This document shows, one piece after another, positions 1 through 7,425 of a stretch of 51,535 nucleotides of DNA. This stretch comes from JAHFRG01 sp036522275 (GTDB lineage: Bacteria > Pseudomonadota > Gammaproteobacteria > Burkholderiales > JAHFRG01), in assembly GCA_036522275.1 (NCBI GenBank), contig DATDGC010000049.1, positions 1-51,535 of the forward strand, in the 5' to 3' direction. The notes under the pieces are model-generated. The model ran no database searches. It was not told the DNA's origin and saw only the letters and a list, made by a program, of their open reading frames with translations. Numbering within the stretch: position 1 is the stretch's first letter; each line of letters opens with the position of its first letter. Position numbers and translations under genes: made by a program.

Positions 1-1
1 C

Positions 2-100
2 TTTGATTACATCGAGTGTTTCTACAACCGCCAGCGGCTGCATGCCACACTAGACTACCAGGCACCAGCGAACTTCGAGAGGTTGAGAGGTGTATCTTAA
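2..100 (+). CDS. IS3-family transposase OrfB, C-terminal end (cut by window edge)
   Basis: Thirty-two codons remain in this window, ending in TAA. They encode the characteristic end of an IS3-type DDE integrase core: FDYIECFYN, then RLHATLDYQAP, matching the family pattern YN..R.H..L.Y..P..F. In the intact enzyme this is the last helix of the catalytic domain that cuts and joins the element ends. The active-site residues lie outside the window. The sequence just after the stop (about 105-130) contains a CTGTCC / GGGACAG pair and probably includes the right end of the element, but the boundary cannot be fixed from one side. Seen: the C-terminal motif. Inferred: the family. Confidence 0.75.
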   Translation, partial: FDYIECFYNRQRLHATLDYQAPANFERLRGVS

Positions 101-242
101 TTACACTGTCCGAGAAACCCGGGACAGCTCACTCTGACCCCCTTGTTGCTCTCGTCGCGATATCATCGTTAATCGCATATATGTGACACAGTTCATATCA
201 ATTAAGAGATTAAGTCTGTACACCGGAACTGGAGGGAATGCC

Positions 243-737
243 GTGCAGGACAGTTCATTAAAAACCAGTCCATCAATTATCATCGTTGCGGTTTCGGCAA
301 TCATTCTTAGCCTTGTCGGAATTGTCGCGATCACCGACGAAATTCGGGTGGTGAATGCCGCAAGCAGCGAGTCTGAAGCGCGCGGCGAAGAGCCGGACAT
401 TAAGCCGAATATCACGTCGTATATTTTGGAAAAGCTTGCGTCGGCGCAGAAAGCCGAGCTGGGGGCCAGGCACTGTGCCAACTGCGGGGTGGTTGACTCT
501 ATTACCATATTTGCGATTAAGCAGAACTTCAATAAACTCGTAACCCATCAAGTCAAGGTGCGTATGGATAACGGCACTTACCGCGTTGTTTCACAGCAAG
601 TCCAGCCTGTATTCCATGTTGGCGAGAAAGTCAAAATTGTCAACGGCGTAGTAGTTCAACTCGAAAAAGCAACGGTGACAGACAAAAATGGGATGTTTGC
701 GCTAATGCTGGCTGCGTTATCAAGCCGGCTTTTTTGA
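243..737 (+). CDS. Membrane-anchored protein with a SlyB-like C-terminal domain
   Basis: The GTG at 243 is chosen because GGAGGG sits 6 nt upstream; an ATG at 183 in the same frame has no such site. The product is 164 residues: a short polar start, one membrane helix at about 11-30, an acidic linker, then CANCGVVDSI (about 78-87) and VRMDNGTYR...HVGEKVKIVNG (about 107-135). The last two blocks resemble the ends of glycine-zipper outer-membrane proteins of the SlyB type (C.CG.V..., VRM.DG..R......GD.V..VNG). The glycine zipper normally found between them is absent; the spacer is a non-glycine stretch. It is probably an inner-membrane-anchored periplasmic protein; its role is unknown. It stands alone, between an IS3 end and a tRNA remnant. 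Confidence 0.6.
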   Translation: MQDSSLKTSPSIIIVAVSAIILSLVGIVAITDEIRVVNAASSESEARGEEPDIKPNITSYILEKLASAQKAELGARHCANCGVVDSITIFAIKQNFNKLVTHQVKVRMDNGTYRVVSQQVQPVFHVGEKVKIVNGVVVQLEKATVTDKNGMFALMLAALSSRLF

Positions 738-783
738 CAAAGAAGATAGGGCCGAAGTAGTTTTTCAAAGAATAACAAACAAA

Positions 784-804
784 CGGGCTGCATTTCTGCA
801 GCCC
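784..804 (-). terminator. Intrinsic terminator behind the tRNA-Asn remnant
   Basis: Inverted repeat GGGCTGC (785-791) / GCAGCCC (798-804). Read on the minus strand, the hairpin is followed by the T-rich tail GTTTGTTTGTT and lies 7 nt past the 3' end of the tRNA-Asn fragment, the usual place for a tRNA terminator. Read on the plus strand there is no T tract, so it is unlikely to serve the upstream plus-strand gene. Confidence 0.55.
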
Positions 805-810
805 TGTTGT

Positions 811-857
811 TGGTAGGTCTTGGCCGATTCGAACCCCCGACCAACGGATTAACAGTC
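811..857 (-). pseudogene. tRNA-Asn 3' half (remnant A)
   Basis: On the minus strand this reads GACTGTTAATCCG, the anticodon arm of tRNA-Asn (anticodon GTT), then a T-loop core GGTTCGAAT and an end CTACCA. No D arm or 5' acceptor strand precedes it: the sequence beyond 857 does not continue the tRNA. The T stem no longer pairs. It is a 3' half from the anticodon onward, not a working gene. Remnants B and C (3301-3358, 5311-5355) share GACTGTTAATCCG on the same strand. Confidence 0.6.
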
Positions 858-1181
858 TTCCAGCATTGTCTGCCAGGGGACTGAAAGGTGGCTTACATAT
901 CTGTCGAATCCCTTTGGAACGCCAGCCTGGAAAAACTCGCTCTCGAGTTGGACCATAAAATCCAAGCGGCTTGATGTGAACTACTTCATAGTTTTTTCAA
1001 AGCGCTCACTGCTAGACTGAAGACAGCGGCCTGAGGCAGGTCTGATGTCAGTCTTTAGTACATGCACTAGTTCAAAACCCCCTTGAGGGTCGAAGAGTCA
1101 GGGCCACCGCAAGGCGGCGCGTCACTGCTTCGATGGGTAGCACAATTGTGGCCGGTTCTGCAGATCAGTTAAAGGAAACCT
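858..1181. other. Intergenic stretch without a recognisable gene
   Basis: No coding frame of credible length, RNA or repeat is visible. The only functional signal is AAAGGAAACC just before the kinase start at 1182, a ribosome binding site. The promoter of the kinase must lie here, but no clear -10/-35 pair could be picked by eye. Confidence 0.5.
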
Positions 1182-2450
1182 ATGCTCGAGCGCATTGGTA
1201 AATACGAGATCAAAAAGTTGCTCGGCAAGGGCAACTTGGGCACGGTATATCTTGGAGTCGATCCCTTTGCCAATTCCAAGGTTGCCGTAAAGCTGATTGA
1301 TGCCAAAGTATTCCAGGATCCGACGCAAGGGAAGGTTCTCCGCAGGCAGTTCTTGAATGAGGCTTCTCTCGCCGGAAAGCTTGTGCATCCTCACATTGTC
1401 TCAATCCTCGATGCGGAAGTTGGCACGGATTGTAATTATGTCGTTATGGAATACGTGCCAGGAGGAAGCCTAGCGAAATTTACCCGCGCAAAGAGTTTGC
1501 TTCCGATCAAAGATGTCATCGAGATCGGTTTTAAATGTTGTGGCGCACTCGATTACGCCTCCCGCCAAGGTATCGTGCATCGCGACGTTAAGCCGGCAAA
1601 TATCATGATGGTAAGCAAAACCGAAGCGAAGGTTAGCGATTTCGGCGCAGCCTACCTTCAAAAGAGCCAGTCGACCCAGATTCTAAATATCGGTTCACCC
1701 GCTTATATGTCACCCGAGCAAATTAACGCAAAGACACTGACGCAGCATAGCGACATGTTCTCGTTAGCGGTCGTCCTTTACGAACTTTTAACGGGTCAGC
1801 AGCCTTTCATTGCACAAAGTATAACGTCTCTTCTTCAAACGATCCTTTTTGAAGAGCCATTGCCTCCGAGTCGTCTGCGTTCCTCGCTTACCCCGGACAT
1901 GGATCGCGTATTGTTGTTAGCACTCAAGAAAAACCCGCAGGACCGTTATCCCGGTTGGGTTGACTTCGCCCTTGATCTGGCGAAGATTGGACAACTCAGC
2001 GTCTACCAACAGGACGTTCTCGACAGCGAAAAGTATCCGGCTTTGAGGGGGATGGAGGTTCTAACGGAACTCACCGATGCAGAAATCTGGGAAATGGTTA
2101 ACGCGAGTCACTGGAGCCGTTTGCCCGCGCAGAGCGTGATCCTTCGTGAAAATGAGCCCGGCCAGAGCCTGTTCTTCTTGACACACGGGCAGGTTAAGGT
2201 GACAAAGCACGGACGCCTCCTGAGCACCCTCAGTGGTGGGGAGTGTCTCGGCGAAATGAGTTACATTCGAGGTGGCGCACTACCACGGCAGGCCACCGTC
2301 GAGTCTTTGACCGACGTGGTTGTTGCTGAGTTTAAGAACGCTGCATTGGAACGTCTTAGCGACAGCTGCCAACTCCACTTTGCACGCGCGCTAATGCGCA
2401 CTCTTGTAGATCGCCTGGCACTCGCAAACATTAGGATGTCCCAAGTATAG
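1182..2450 (+). CDS. Ser/Thr protein kinase with C-terminal cyclic-nucleotide-binding domain
   Basis: A 422-residue soluble protein. Residues about 8-265 are a Hanks-type kinase with every key element: glycine loop GKGNLG (15-20), ATP lysine in VAVKL (K37), catalytic HRDVKPAN (133-140), metal-binding DFG (153-155) and SPE (177-179). Residues about 295-415 form a cNMP-binding beta-roll of the Crp/PKA type (SVILRENEPGQSLFFL..G.VKV, then GECLGEMSYIRGG and RQATVESL). The domain order suggests a kinase whose activity is set by cAMP or cGMP, as in PKG but with the order reversed; this is inference. There is no membrane helix or extracellular sensor. AAAGGAAACC precedes the ATG. Two class III cyclases lie further along in this window (12618, 27600) and could supply the ligand. 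Confidence 0.9.
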   Translation: MLERIGKYEIKKLLGKGNLGTVYLGVDPFANSKVAVKLIDAKVFQDPTQGKVLRRQFLNEASLAGKLVHPHIVSILDAEVGTDCNYVVMEYVPGGSLAKFTRAKSLLPIKDVIEIGFKCCGALDYASRQGIVHRDVKPANIMMVSKTEAKVSDFGAAYLQKSQSTQILNIGSPAYMSPEQINAKTLTQHSDMFSLAVVLYELLTGQQPFIAQSITSLLQTILFEEPLPPSRLRSSLTPDMDRVLLLALKKNPQDRYPGWVDFALDLAKIGQLSVYQQDVLDSEKYPALRGMEVLTELTDAEIWEMVNASHWSRLPAQSVILRENEPGQSLFFLTHGQVKVTKHGRLLSTLSGGECLGEMSYIRGGALPRQATVESLTDVVVAEFKNAALERLSDSCQLHFARALMRTLVDRLALANIRMSQV

Positions 2451-2782
2451 TCAGTTGAAGGCTCTTGTGTGGACTGGGCCATGTAATAACCGGGTTTAGC
2501 CTAGGCACGTAACCTGACCTGTCTTTTCCAGTCCAAGTCGGGTAAGAGTTTAACCGGCTGAAAACGGCGCCTTACGCGATTAACACGCGCTTTTCTCAGT
2601 GCCCTGCTTCATTTCCGTTGGCAAGCCAAAGAGGATACGAAATGTGAATAAATTAAGTGTGCTAGAAATGTGCACGGATTACCCAGAGAAATGGACAATT
2701 ATCCACGGTTTACCCAGGCAACGATATTGGCAAGTGTTGGTAACTCGTTGATGAAAAATACTTCTTGATTTCGTAGTATCGC
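2451..2782. other. Intergenic stretch, nothing recognised
   Basis: The stretch between the kinase stop and the tRNA-Phe remnant is AT-richer than its surroundings and holds no plausible gene, terminator or repeat on either strand. Confidence 0.45.
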
Positions 2783-2821
2783 CTGAAAATCCATGTGGGT
2801 TCGATTCCGCCCTTGGCCACC
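2783..2821 (+). pseudogene. tRNA-Phe 3' half (remnant)
   Basis: CTGAAAATCC is the anticodon arm of tRNA-Phe (anticodon GAA). It is followed by GGTTCGATTCCGCCC and TGGCCACC, which match the T arm and 3' acceptor strand of betaproteobacterial tRNA-Phe from memory. A few bases around the variable loop are missing, and no 5' half precedes it (2700-2780 is unrelated). As with the Asn remnants, only the part from the anticodon to the 3' end survives. Confidence 0.6.
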
Positions 2822-2935
2822 TACCCCACGCGGACTTAGCTCGGAGGCGAAATTGTGAACTACGTCATAGACAGGGCGAAGTCGTGAGGGCAATCTGGGA
2901 GTTGCTGGCGTGTCCTCCTCGATCGCCGGCTTTCT

Positions 2936-2979
2936 AAAGCGGCGCTTTGGCTGATCGCAGCCGACGCCGCTTTTCTTTT
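2936..2979 (+). terminator. Strong intrinsic terminator
   Basis: A two-part stem: AAAGCGGCG (2936-2944) pairs with CGCCGCTTT (2965-2973), and inside it GGCTG (2949-2953) pairs with CAGCC (2958-2962). TTTTCTTTT follows directly. It lies about 115 bases past the tRNA-Phe remnant on the same strand and may be the old terminator of that transcript. No intact plus-strand gene now ends just before it. Confidence 0.75.
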
Positions 2980-3005
2980 GTGGTGGTAGGTGAGTGGATC
3001 CTTCT

Positions 3006-3080
3006 CGCTAGCGACCGCAGCAGTTACTAGCGATCTTGCTCGAGGCTCGCTAGCGACTCTGCCGGTGAGCTGCTAGCGTT
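3006..3080. repeat. Four spaced CTAGCG units
   Basis: CTAGCG occurs four times within 75 bases, TAGCG starting at 3009, 3028, 3051 and 3074. Two copies sit in the self-complementary core CGCTAGCG. Spacings of 19, 23 and 23 bases are close to two helical turns, which would suit a protein-binding array. No gene start lies close by, so this may be chance or a relic. Confidence 0.3.
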
Positions 3081-3122
3081 CTGGTGCACCCAATGGCACA
3101 AATCATTTTTTGTTTAACTGAT

Positions 3123-3300
3123 CTACAAATGGATTGTCTTCATCGAGGTAATTCCTGATTGCGTGTTTAAGCGGGCTTGGCTTTGAACCCAAGCCTGCGG
3201 CGCCGGCGGTCGGTAGTCCACGCTGCCATGCGTCCGCTCGGTGTTGTAGTGCCTGACCCACTGATCGACGATCACCTGCAGCTCCTTTAATCCGTAGAAC
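3123..3300 (-). pseudogene. IS3/integrase-core transposase, C-terminal fragment
   Basis: The minus strand encodes GELFYGLKELQ...DQWVRHYN, RTHGSVDYRPP and PQAW, the conserved last part of an IS3-type integrase-core transposase (family pattern LKEAQ...W...YN..RPH..L.YRPP.P.A). It ends in an unrelated tail of about 20 residues. The upstream catalytic part is missing: at about 3300 the reading frame runs directly into a tRNA-Asn remnant. It cannot be an active enzyme. A different IS3-type gene end lies at 2-100. Confidence 0.7.
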
Positions 3301-3358
3301 AGCTCTCCGACAAGGACTCGAATCTCGACCTGCGGATTAACAGTCCGTAGCGCTCTTA
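3301..3358 (-). pseudogene. tRNA-Asn fragment (remnant B)
   Basis: On the minus strand: TAAGAGCGCTACGGACTGTTAATCCG, in two adjoining pieces TAAGAGCGCTACG and GACTGTTAATCCG, then CAGGTCGAGATTCGAGTCC and a GTCGGAGAGC end. This is the longest of the three Asn remnants: the full anticodon stem-loop (CGGAC TGTTAAT CCG) and part of the D arm are kept. The T stem is unpaired (CGAGA against CCTTG), and the acceptor 5' strand is missing. It is joined directly to the transposase fragment at 3300. Confidence 0.6.
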
Positions 3359-3424
3359 AAACCCGGTCCGGAAAAAACACGAGGGGTTAGAGGCGAATTT
3401 TTTTAGGGACGCCAGCCTCAATGT

Positions 3425-4903
3425 TCACAGTGTCCTTAAGAAATTAATAAGGTCCTGTTTGTCTTGGGTGGATAGGCGGTTGAATTCGGCGATTACATGA
3501 TCGGCTTCCGAACCGGGGCTGGCGTGTTCTTGAATCGCATCGATCAGGTTGCTGGTGCGCCCATCGTGAAGAAAGAAAATACGTTGACCCACACCCCATA
3601 ATGGAGCGGTGCGAAATTCGTTGTCTCCGGCGAGGCCTTGGGTGACGCCATCAGCAAGCCGCTCTCCCATGTGGTGAACCAACAAGTCCGAAAACAACCG
3701 GGCTGTACCCTGGTTGGTGATCGCGGCGCTCGAAGACTGGCTCACGGCAAGTTGCGGCGTGTGGCACAGGGCGCAGCCGATCCGATCGAATGTTGCGCGC
3801 CCTCTCTGGACATCGTATGGGCAATGATGCGCGAAAGAATCGCAGCTCGGCGCCGGAGGAGCCAGAAAGCGCATGAAAATTTCGAATTTTACGATGTCGT
3901 TCGAAACATCAGCAAACGTAGTGGGCTTGTTAAGGACATCGAAGTTAGTGTGATCTTCCGGGATTCCATTGAATATGCACGAAGCGGGGAGAGGCGTGGC
4001 CTCTGTGTCTCGTTCATTCTGAAACAGCTCATTGGTCACGCCCATCTCGACGTTATAGGCTTCGCCGGCAAAAATCAAGAGGGACTTGTTTTGCGCCTTC
4101 CACCCGAACCGGGTAATGGTCGAATCGTTGCCGGTCCTGTTTTCGCGGCCCCGGTTTTCGCGGCCCTTAATCGCCATCGCCAGCCTTGCTGTATGTGTAC
4201 TCGCATGGCTGGTGAGGATGGTAGAGTCGGCGATGGCTTCGATCAGGCCCGCCCCAAAAACCGGCGTCGGAATGCGGAATGACAAGTTATTTTGCTCCTG
4301 CGCTACCTGAAAGATTGGTTGGGCGATGGTGCAGCCGGGTGCATCTACGCGGCCGGTGACGGTGAACAGCGCGTGCACGCCGCCATCGCGCATGAGGGGC
4401 TGGACAATCCGGCCGTTGGCATCCACCTGGAGCGGGAATCTTGCTTCGCGGATCGGCCCGTCCTTAGTGATGAAAAACGGAATGGAGTTCTTGGCTCCCG
4501 CATCGGTAGCTACTGTAAATGCGGGATTGACAAACGGACTGGTTCCACCGATACCCGGCTGTATATGACATGAGGCGCAACTGTTTGAGTTGAACCGCGG
4601 ACCCAGGCCTTCGCCCGTTTCAGCTCCAAAGGTCGGGCTAACAAACTCGCCTTTGACGGACTGGGTTTGCGTGAAGGCTTTCAAACCGGCATTGAACAGG
4701 CTCAGTTCTCCCGCGCTCAATCCCGGAAGCGGGCCGCCAGCGCGTGGCGTAGCCTTGGGATCAGCACCCGGATCTATCACGCTGTTTCCAGCATCCAGGA
4801 GTACAGGTGTCGCAATTATCAGGAAGCCGAAAAAGAGAAGGCATAATCTTGCGCGCCAGTCTTCGAACTTTGATGGATAATCTGTGCGCAGCTTCGTAAC
4901 CAT
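3425..4903 (-). CDS. Di-heme DUF1111 oxidoreductase (MauG/CcpA-like superfamily)
   Basis: A 492-residue exported protein. An N-terminal membrane helix (about 20-36) acts as signal or anchor. Two c-type heme sites follow: CASCH at 109-113 and CALCH at 377-381. EMGVTNELFQNERD and DLLVHHMGERLADG are family signatures of DUF1111 proteins, and HDGR lies near the C terminus. DUF1111 proteins are distant relatives of bacterial di-heme peroxidases; their substrates are mostly unknown, so the reaction here is not assigned. AGGAGG lies 6 nt before the ATG. A tandem 12-base duplication gives GREN-RGREN near residues 248-256. Two copies of an 18-base direct repeat lie 35-80 bases upstream. The flanks are tRNA remnants, which suggests an inserted segment. 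Confidence 0.85.
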   Translation of the reverse strand: MVTKLRTDYPSKFEDWRARLCLLFFGFLIIATPVLLDAGNSVIDPGADPKATPRAGGPLPGLSAGELSLFNAGLKAFTQTQSVKGEFVSPTFGAETGEGLGPRFNSNSCASCHIQPGIGGTSPFVNPAFTVATDAGAKNSIPFFITKDGPIREARFPLQVDANGRIVQPLMRDGGVHALFTVTGRVDAPGCTIAQPIFQVAQEQNNLSFRIPTPVFGAGLIEAIADSTILTSHASTHTARLAMAIKGRENRGRENRTGNDSTITRFGWKAQNKSLLIFAGEAYNVEMGVTNELFQNERDTEATPLPASCIFNGIPEDHTNFDVLNKPTTFADVSNDIVKFEIFMRFLAPPAPSCDSFAHHCPYDVQRGRATFDRIGCALCHTPQLAVSQSSSAAITNQGTARLFSDLLVHHMGERLADGVTQGLAGDNEFRTAPLWGVGQRIFFLHDGRTSNLIDAIQEHASPGSEADHVIAEFNRLSTQDKQDLINFLRTL

Positions 4904-4937
4904 GGGGACCTCCTAGTTATCGTTACTCGCAGGAGCC

Positions 4938-4983
4938 TATGATATTTGGCACAAGACAGACTTCATATGATATTTGGCACAAG
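4938..4983. repeat. 18-bp direct repeat upstream of the DUF1111 gene
   Basis: TATGATATTTGGCACAAG occurs at 4938-4955 and again at 4966-4983, exact and 28 bases apart. A related inverted site TTTGTGCCAAGTA lies near 5265. The pair is 35-80 bases before the minus-strand DUF1111 start and may be a regulator site or overlap its promoter. No sigma-54 spacing is present. Confidence 0.45.
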
Positions 4984-5310
4984 TCAAGACTTTAAATAAG
5001 TCCGAGCGACCGCTGTCAGGATGCCCGTTCAACCTAAGAGGACAATCTCAAGCAGTCCGCGTGCCATAAAGTTAATTGTTATACAAATCAAACGGGCAGG
5101 AAATAATCTGAAAGAAAAAAATTGCATTGAGCGTCGTTGGAATACGACAGTAACCGGCACGTATGCGTTATTTTATTGATAAGTTGTCGCTTTTGCTGTT
5201 GCTGAACAACGACAACGAGAATGAGTTCCAGGACTGCGGGATTTTGAATGAGCTGGTTGAGTATTTGTGCCAAGTACTATAGATACGATGTGCCCAGCTT
5301 TGGACCTAGA
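4984..5310. other. Intergenic stretch, nothing recognised
   Basis: An AT-rich stretch with no credible gene on either strand; short frames here lack family features and ribosome binding sites. The only notable item is the inverted TTGTGCCAA near 5266, related to the direct repeat at 4938-4983. Confidence 0.4.
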
Positions 5311-5355
5311 TGGCTCCCCGATCAAGGCTCGAACCAAGAACCCGGATTAACAGTC
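5311..5355 (-). pseudogene. tRNA-Asn 3' half (remnant C)
   Basis: On the minus strand: GACTGTTAATCCG, then a T-loop GGTTCGAGCC and the intact acceptor 3' strand ATCGGGGAGCCA including CCA. The 5' half is missing: bases beyond 5355 do not continue the anticodon stem. It breaks at the same point in the anticodon stem as remnant A. Confidence 0.6.
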
Positions 5356-5440
5356 GGCGGGAATGTCCGTATATGGACTCCTCCTCGCTTTGGGTCGATA
5401 GCAGCAATTCAACCTGAAACACTACCCAATTTTCTCCCTC

Positions 5441-5472
5441 GTTACAGGGAGCGCGGCGGCTTGCGGTATAAT
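5441..5472 (+). promoter_or_regulatory. Candidate promoter of the Nudix-efflux operon
   Basis: A perfect -10 TATAAT lies at 5467-5472, 20 bases before the first ATG of the operon. The best -35 candidate (GTTACA or TTACAG near 5441-5447) is weak and spaced 19-20 bases away. The -10 is clear; the -35 is doubtful. Confidence 0.4.
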
Positions 5473-5492
5473 AAGAGCAATCAGGAACGAAC

Positions 5493-6086
5493 ATGAAATA
5501 CTGCAGCAACTGCGGGTCACCCGTGCGCTCACTCATTCCTCCCGGAGACACCTTGCCGCGCCACGTGTGCGATGCCTGCGCCACCATCCATTACCAGAAC
5601 CCCAAAATCGTGGTGGGCTGCATCCCCGAATGGGAAGACAAAATCCTCATGTGCAGGCGCGCCATTGAGCCGCGCCACGGCCTGTGGACTCTGCCAGCGG
5701 GGTTTCTGGAAAATCAAGAGACCACCATCGAGGGCGCGGTGCGCGAGACGCTGGAAGAAGCTCACGCGCGCGTGGAAATCGGCATGCTGTACGCTCTATA
5801 TAATGTCCCGCACATCAACCAGGTGTATCTGCTGTTTCGCGGCCGGCTGCTCGATTTGAACTTCAAGCCGGGTGCCGAAAGCCTGGAGGTGCAGTTATTT
5901 GATGAGCGGCAGATACCGTGGGAAAAGCTTGCTTTCCGCACTGTTCGCGAAACACTGAAAGCTTATTTCAACGATCGCCGCAGCGGCGCTTTCAGTTTTC
6001 ATATCGGCGACATCCCGCCGCCCCAGTCAAGCAATAAGCCAAGCAACGAACTTGCCCAAGCCACCAGACTTTCGCATCGCATATGA
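5493..6086 (+). CDS. Zinc-ribbon Nudix hydrolase
   Basis: A 197-residue cytoplasmic protein. An N-terminal zinc ribbon uses C4, C7, C26 and C29. The Nudix box follows at about 70-92 in the full pattern G-x5-E-x7-RE-x2-EE (GFLENQE...REtlEEA). Such enzymes cleave a nucleoside diphosphate linked to another group, using Mg2+. The zinc ribbon points to the NudC/ADP-ribose-type branch, but the substrate cannot be told. AGGA precedes the ATG by about 8 bases. Its TGA overlaps the ATG of the adaptor gene (ATGA at 6083-6086), so the two are translationally coupled. The proline- and serine-rich C-terminal tail (about 170-197) lies outside the usual fold. Confidence 0.85.
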   Translation: MKYCSNCGSPVRSLIPPGDTLPRHVCDACATIHYQNPKIVVGCIPEWEDKILMCRRAIEPRHGLWTLPAGFLENQETTIEGAVRETLEEAHARVEIGMLYALYNVPHINQVYLLFRGRLLDLNFKPGAESLEVQLFDERQIPWEKLAFRTVRETLKAYFNDRRSGAFSFHIGDIPPPQSSNKPSNELAQATRLSHRI

Positions 6087-7315
6087 AAAGCGCCGTGCCC
6101 GAAGAAGATCTGGCCAAGCTGAAAATCAGCCGCGACGGCGCGGCTGGTGAGCCTGTTGCGGCAAAAAACAAAATCCGGCGCGCGCTGCTCATCGCGCTGC
6201 CGTTCCTCATTGCGGCAGGCGCAGCGTTTTTCTACTTCAGCACCGCGCCGCTTGAAGTCGAGCAGACGCAAGTCACCAGCGCTTATCCCTCCCAGCAATT
6301 TGCCATGCTCAACGCCACCGGTTACGTCGTAGCGCAGCGCAAGGCGGCGGTCGCGTCTAAAGCCACCGGAAGACTGGAATGGCTGGGGGTCGCCGAAGGC
6401 AGCCGTGTGAAACAAGGCGAAATCATCGCGCGGCTGGAAAACCGCGACATGGCGGCCAACATGGAAAATTCCGCGGCCGGGGTCAATGTGGCGAAAGCCA
6501 ATCTGGAACAGGGTGAAGCGGAATATCGCGACGCCGAGCGGCAGCTCAAGCGCGCACGCGAGCTAGTGGCGCAAAAATTCGTTTCGGAAGCGAGCCTCGA
6601 TTCGTCGCAGGCGCGTTTTGACAAGGCGGCCGCTGCTCTGAGCAGCCTCAAAGCCGCAATCAATGCCGCCGAAGCCCAGCACCGGGCGGCGCAGGTCGCG
6701 CTCGAATACACATTGATCCGCGCGCCGTTTGACGGCGTGATTTTGTCCAAAACCGCGGATGTGGGTGATGTAGTAACCCCGTTCTCCTCGGCGCTGGATA
6801 CTAAAGGCGCGGTGGTGACCATGGCCGACATGTCCACTTTGGAAGTGGAAGCGGATGTGTCTGAATCCAACCTGCAAAAAGTCCAGGTTGGACAGCCTTG
6901 CGAAATCCAGCTCGACGCGCTGCCCGACATGCGTTTTCGCGGCGTGGTAAGCCGCATCGTTCCGACGGTGGACCGCGCTAAAGCGACGGTGATTACCAAG
7001 GTGCGTTTTCTCGAGCCCGATCCGCGCATTCTTCCGGAGATGAGCGCCAAAGTAACTTTTCTTAATCAGGAGTTGACTGCCGAACAGCAAAAACCGCGTG
7101 CTGTGGTGAATCCTGATGCGCTCACTACCCGCGAGGGCAAAACTGTGGCGTATGTCATTCGCGACGGCAAAGCGCACCAGGTTCCGGTCGATACCGGCAG
7201 CCGTATCGGCGACATGATGGAAGTTAAGCAAGGCCTGCAATTCGGCGACAAGGTGGTGTTGAAGCCTTCCGCGAAACTCGCCGACGGAACCAAAATCAAG
7301 CTCGCAACCAAATAA
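6083..7315 (+). CDS. Periplasmic adaptor of a MacAB-type tripartite exporter
   Basis: A 410-residue HlyD/MacA-family adaptor. It has a cytoplasmic N terminus, one membrane helix (about 34-52), a lipoyl half ending GRLEWLGVAEGSRVKQGEIIARLENRD (two pieces, about 90-120), a long coiled hairpin rich in Ala, Glu and Gln, the second lipoyl half YTLIRAPFDGVIL, and beta-barrel and membrane-proximal domains up to the C terminus. It would link the inner-membrane ABC pump to a TolC-like outer-membrane channel, which is not in the window. It starts inside the Nudix stop and precedes the ATPase and two permeases, the usual order for MacAB/DevBCA-like pumps. Confidence 0.88.
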   Translation: MKSAVPEEDLAKLKISRDGAAGEPVAAKNKIRRALLIALPFLIAAGAAFFYFSTAPLEVEQTQVTSAYPSQQFAMLNATGYVVAQRKAAVASKATGRLEWLGVAEGSRVKQGEIIARLENRDMAANMENSAAGVNVAKANLEQGEAEYRDAERQLKRARELVAQKFVSEASLDSSQARFDKAAAALSSLKAAINAAEAQHRAAQVALEYTLIRAPFDGVILSKTADVGDVVTPFSSALDTKGAVVTMADMSTLEVEADVSESNLQKVQVGQPCEIQLDALPDMRFRGVVSRIVPTVDRAKATVITKVRFLEPDPRILPEMSAKVTFLNQELTAEQQKPRAVVNPDALTTREGKTVAYVIRDGKAHQVPVDTGSRIGDMMEVKQGLQFGDKVVLKPSAKLADGTKIKLATK

Positions 7316-7321
7316 ATTTCA

Positions 7322-7410
7322 TTTACCCCTCCCCTTGCTGGAGAAGGTAGCTGCGACACAATTAATTCCCTCTCCCCGTTAACGTGGAGAGGGCTAGGGT
7401 GAGGGGAATA
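7322..7410. repeat. Dispersed palindromic repeat in the efflux operon
   Basis: CCCTCTCC (7368-7375) pairs with GGAGAGGG (7386-7393), and outer C-rich and G-rich tracts (7326-7334, GTGAGGGG near 7400) extend the palindrome. The pattern CCCTCTCC...GGAGAGGGCTAGGGTGAGGGG is a common extragenic repeat of proteobacterial genomes. It lies between the adaptor and ATPase genes and could form a hairpin in the operon mRNA. Confidence 0.6.
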
Positions 7411-7425
7411 TAGTTAAAAATCGCT

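Noticed and set aside
3078..3095. GTTCTGGTGCA resembling the IS6-type end
   Set aside because: Only 11 bases match and the following CAACAA part is missing; too short to call.
3638..4282. Open frame of 214 codons antisense to the DUF1111 gene
   Set aside because: Opposite strand carries two heme motifs and family signatures; the antisense product has no features.
4938..4960. TGGCAC in the direct repeat as a sigma-54 -24 element
   Set aside because: No GC at the -12 distance in either copy.
5248..5496. Open frame of 82 codons before the Nudix gene
   Set aside because: Runs through the tRNA-Asn remnant and the promoter; no ribosome binding site or family.
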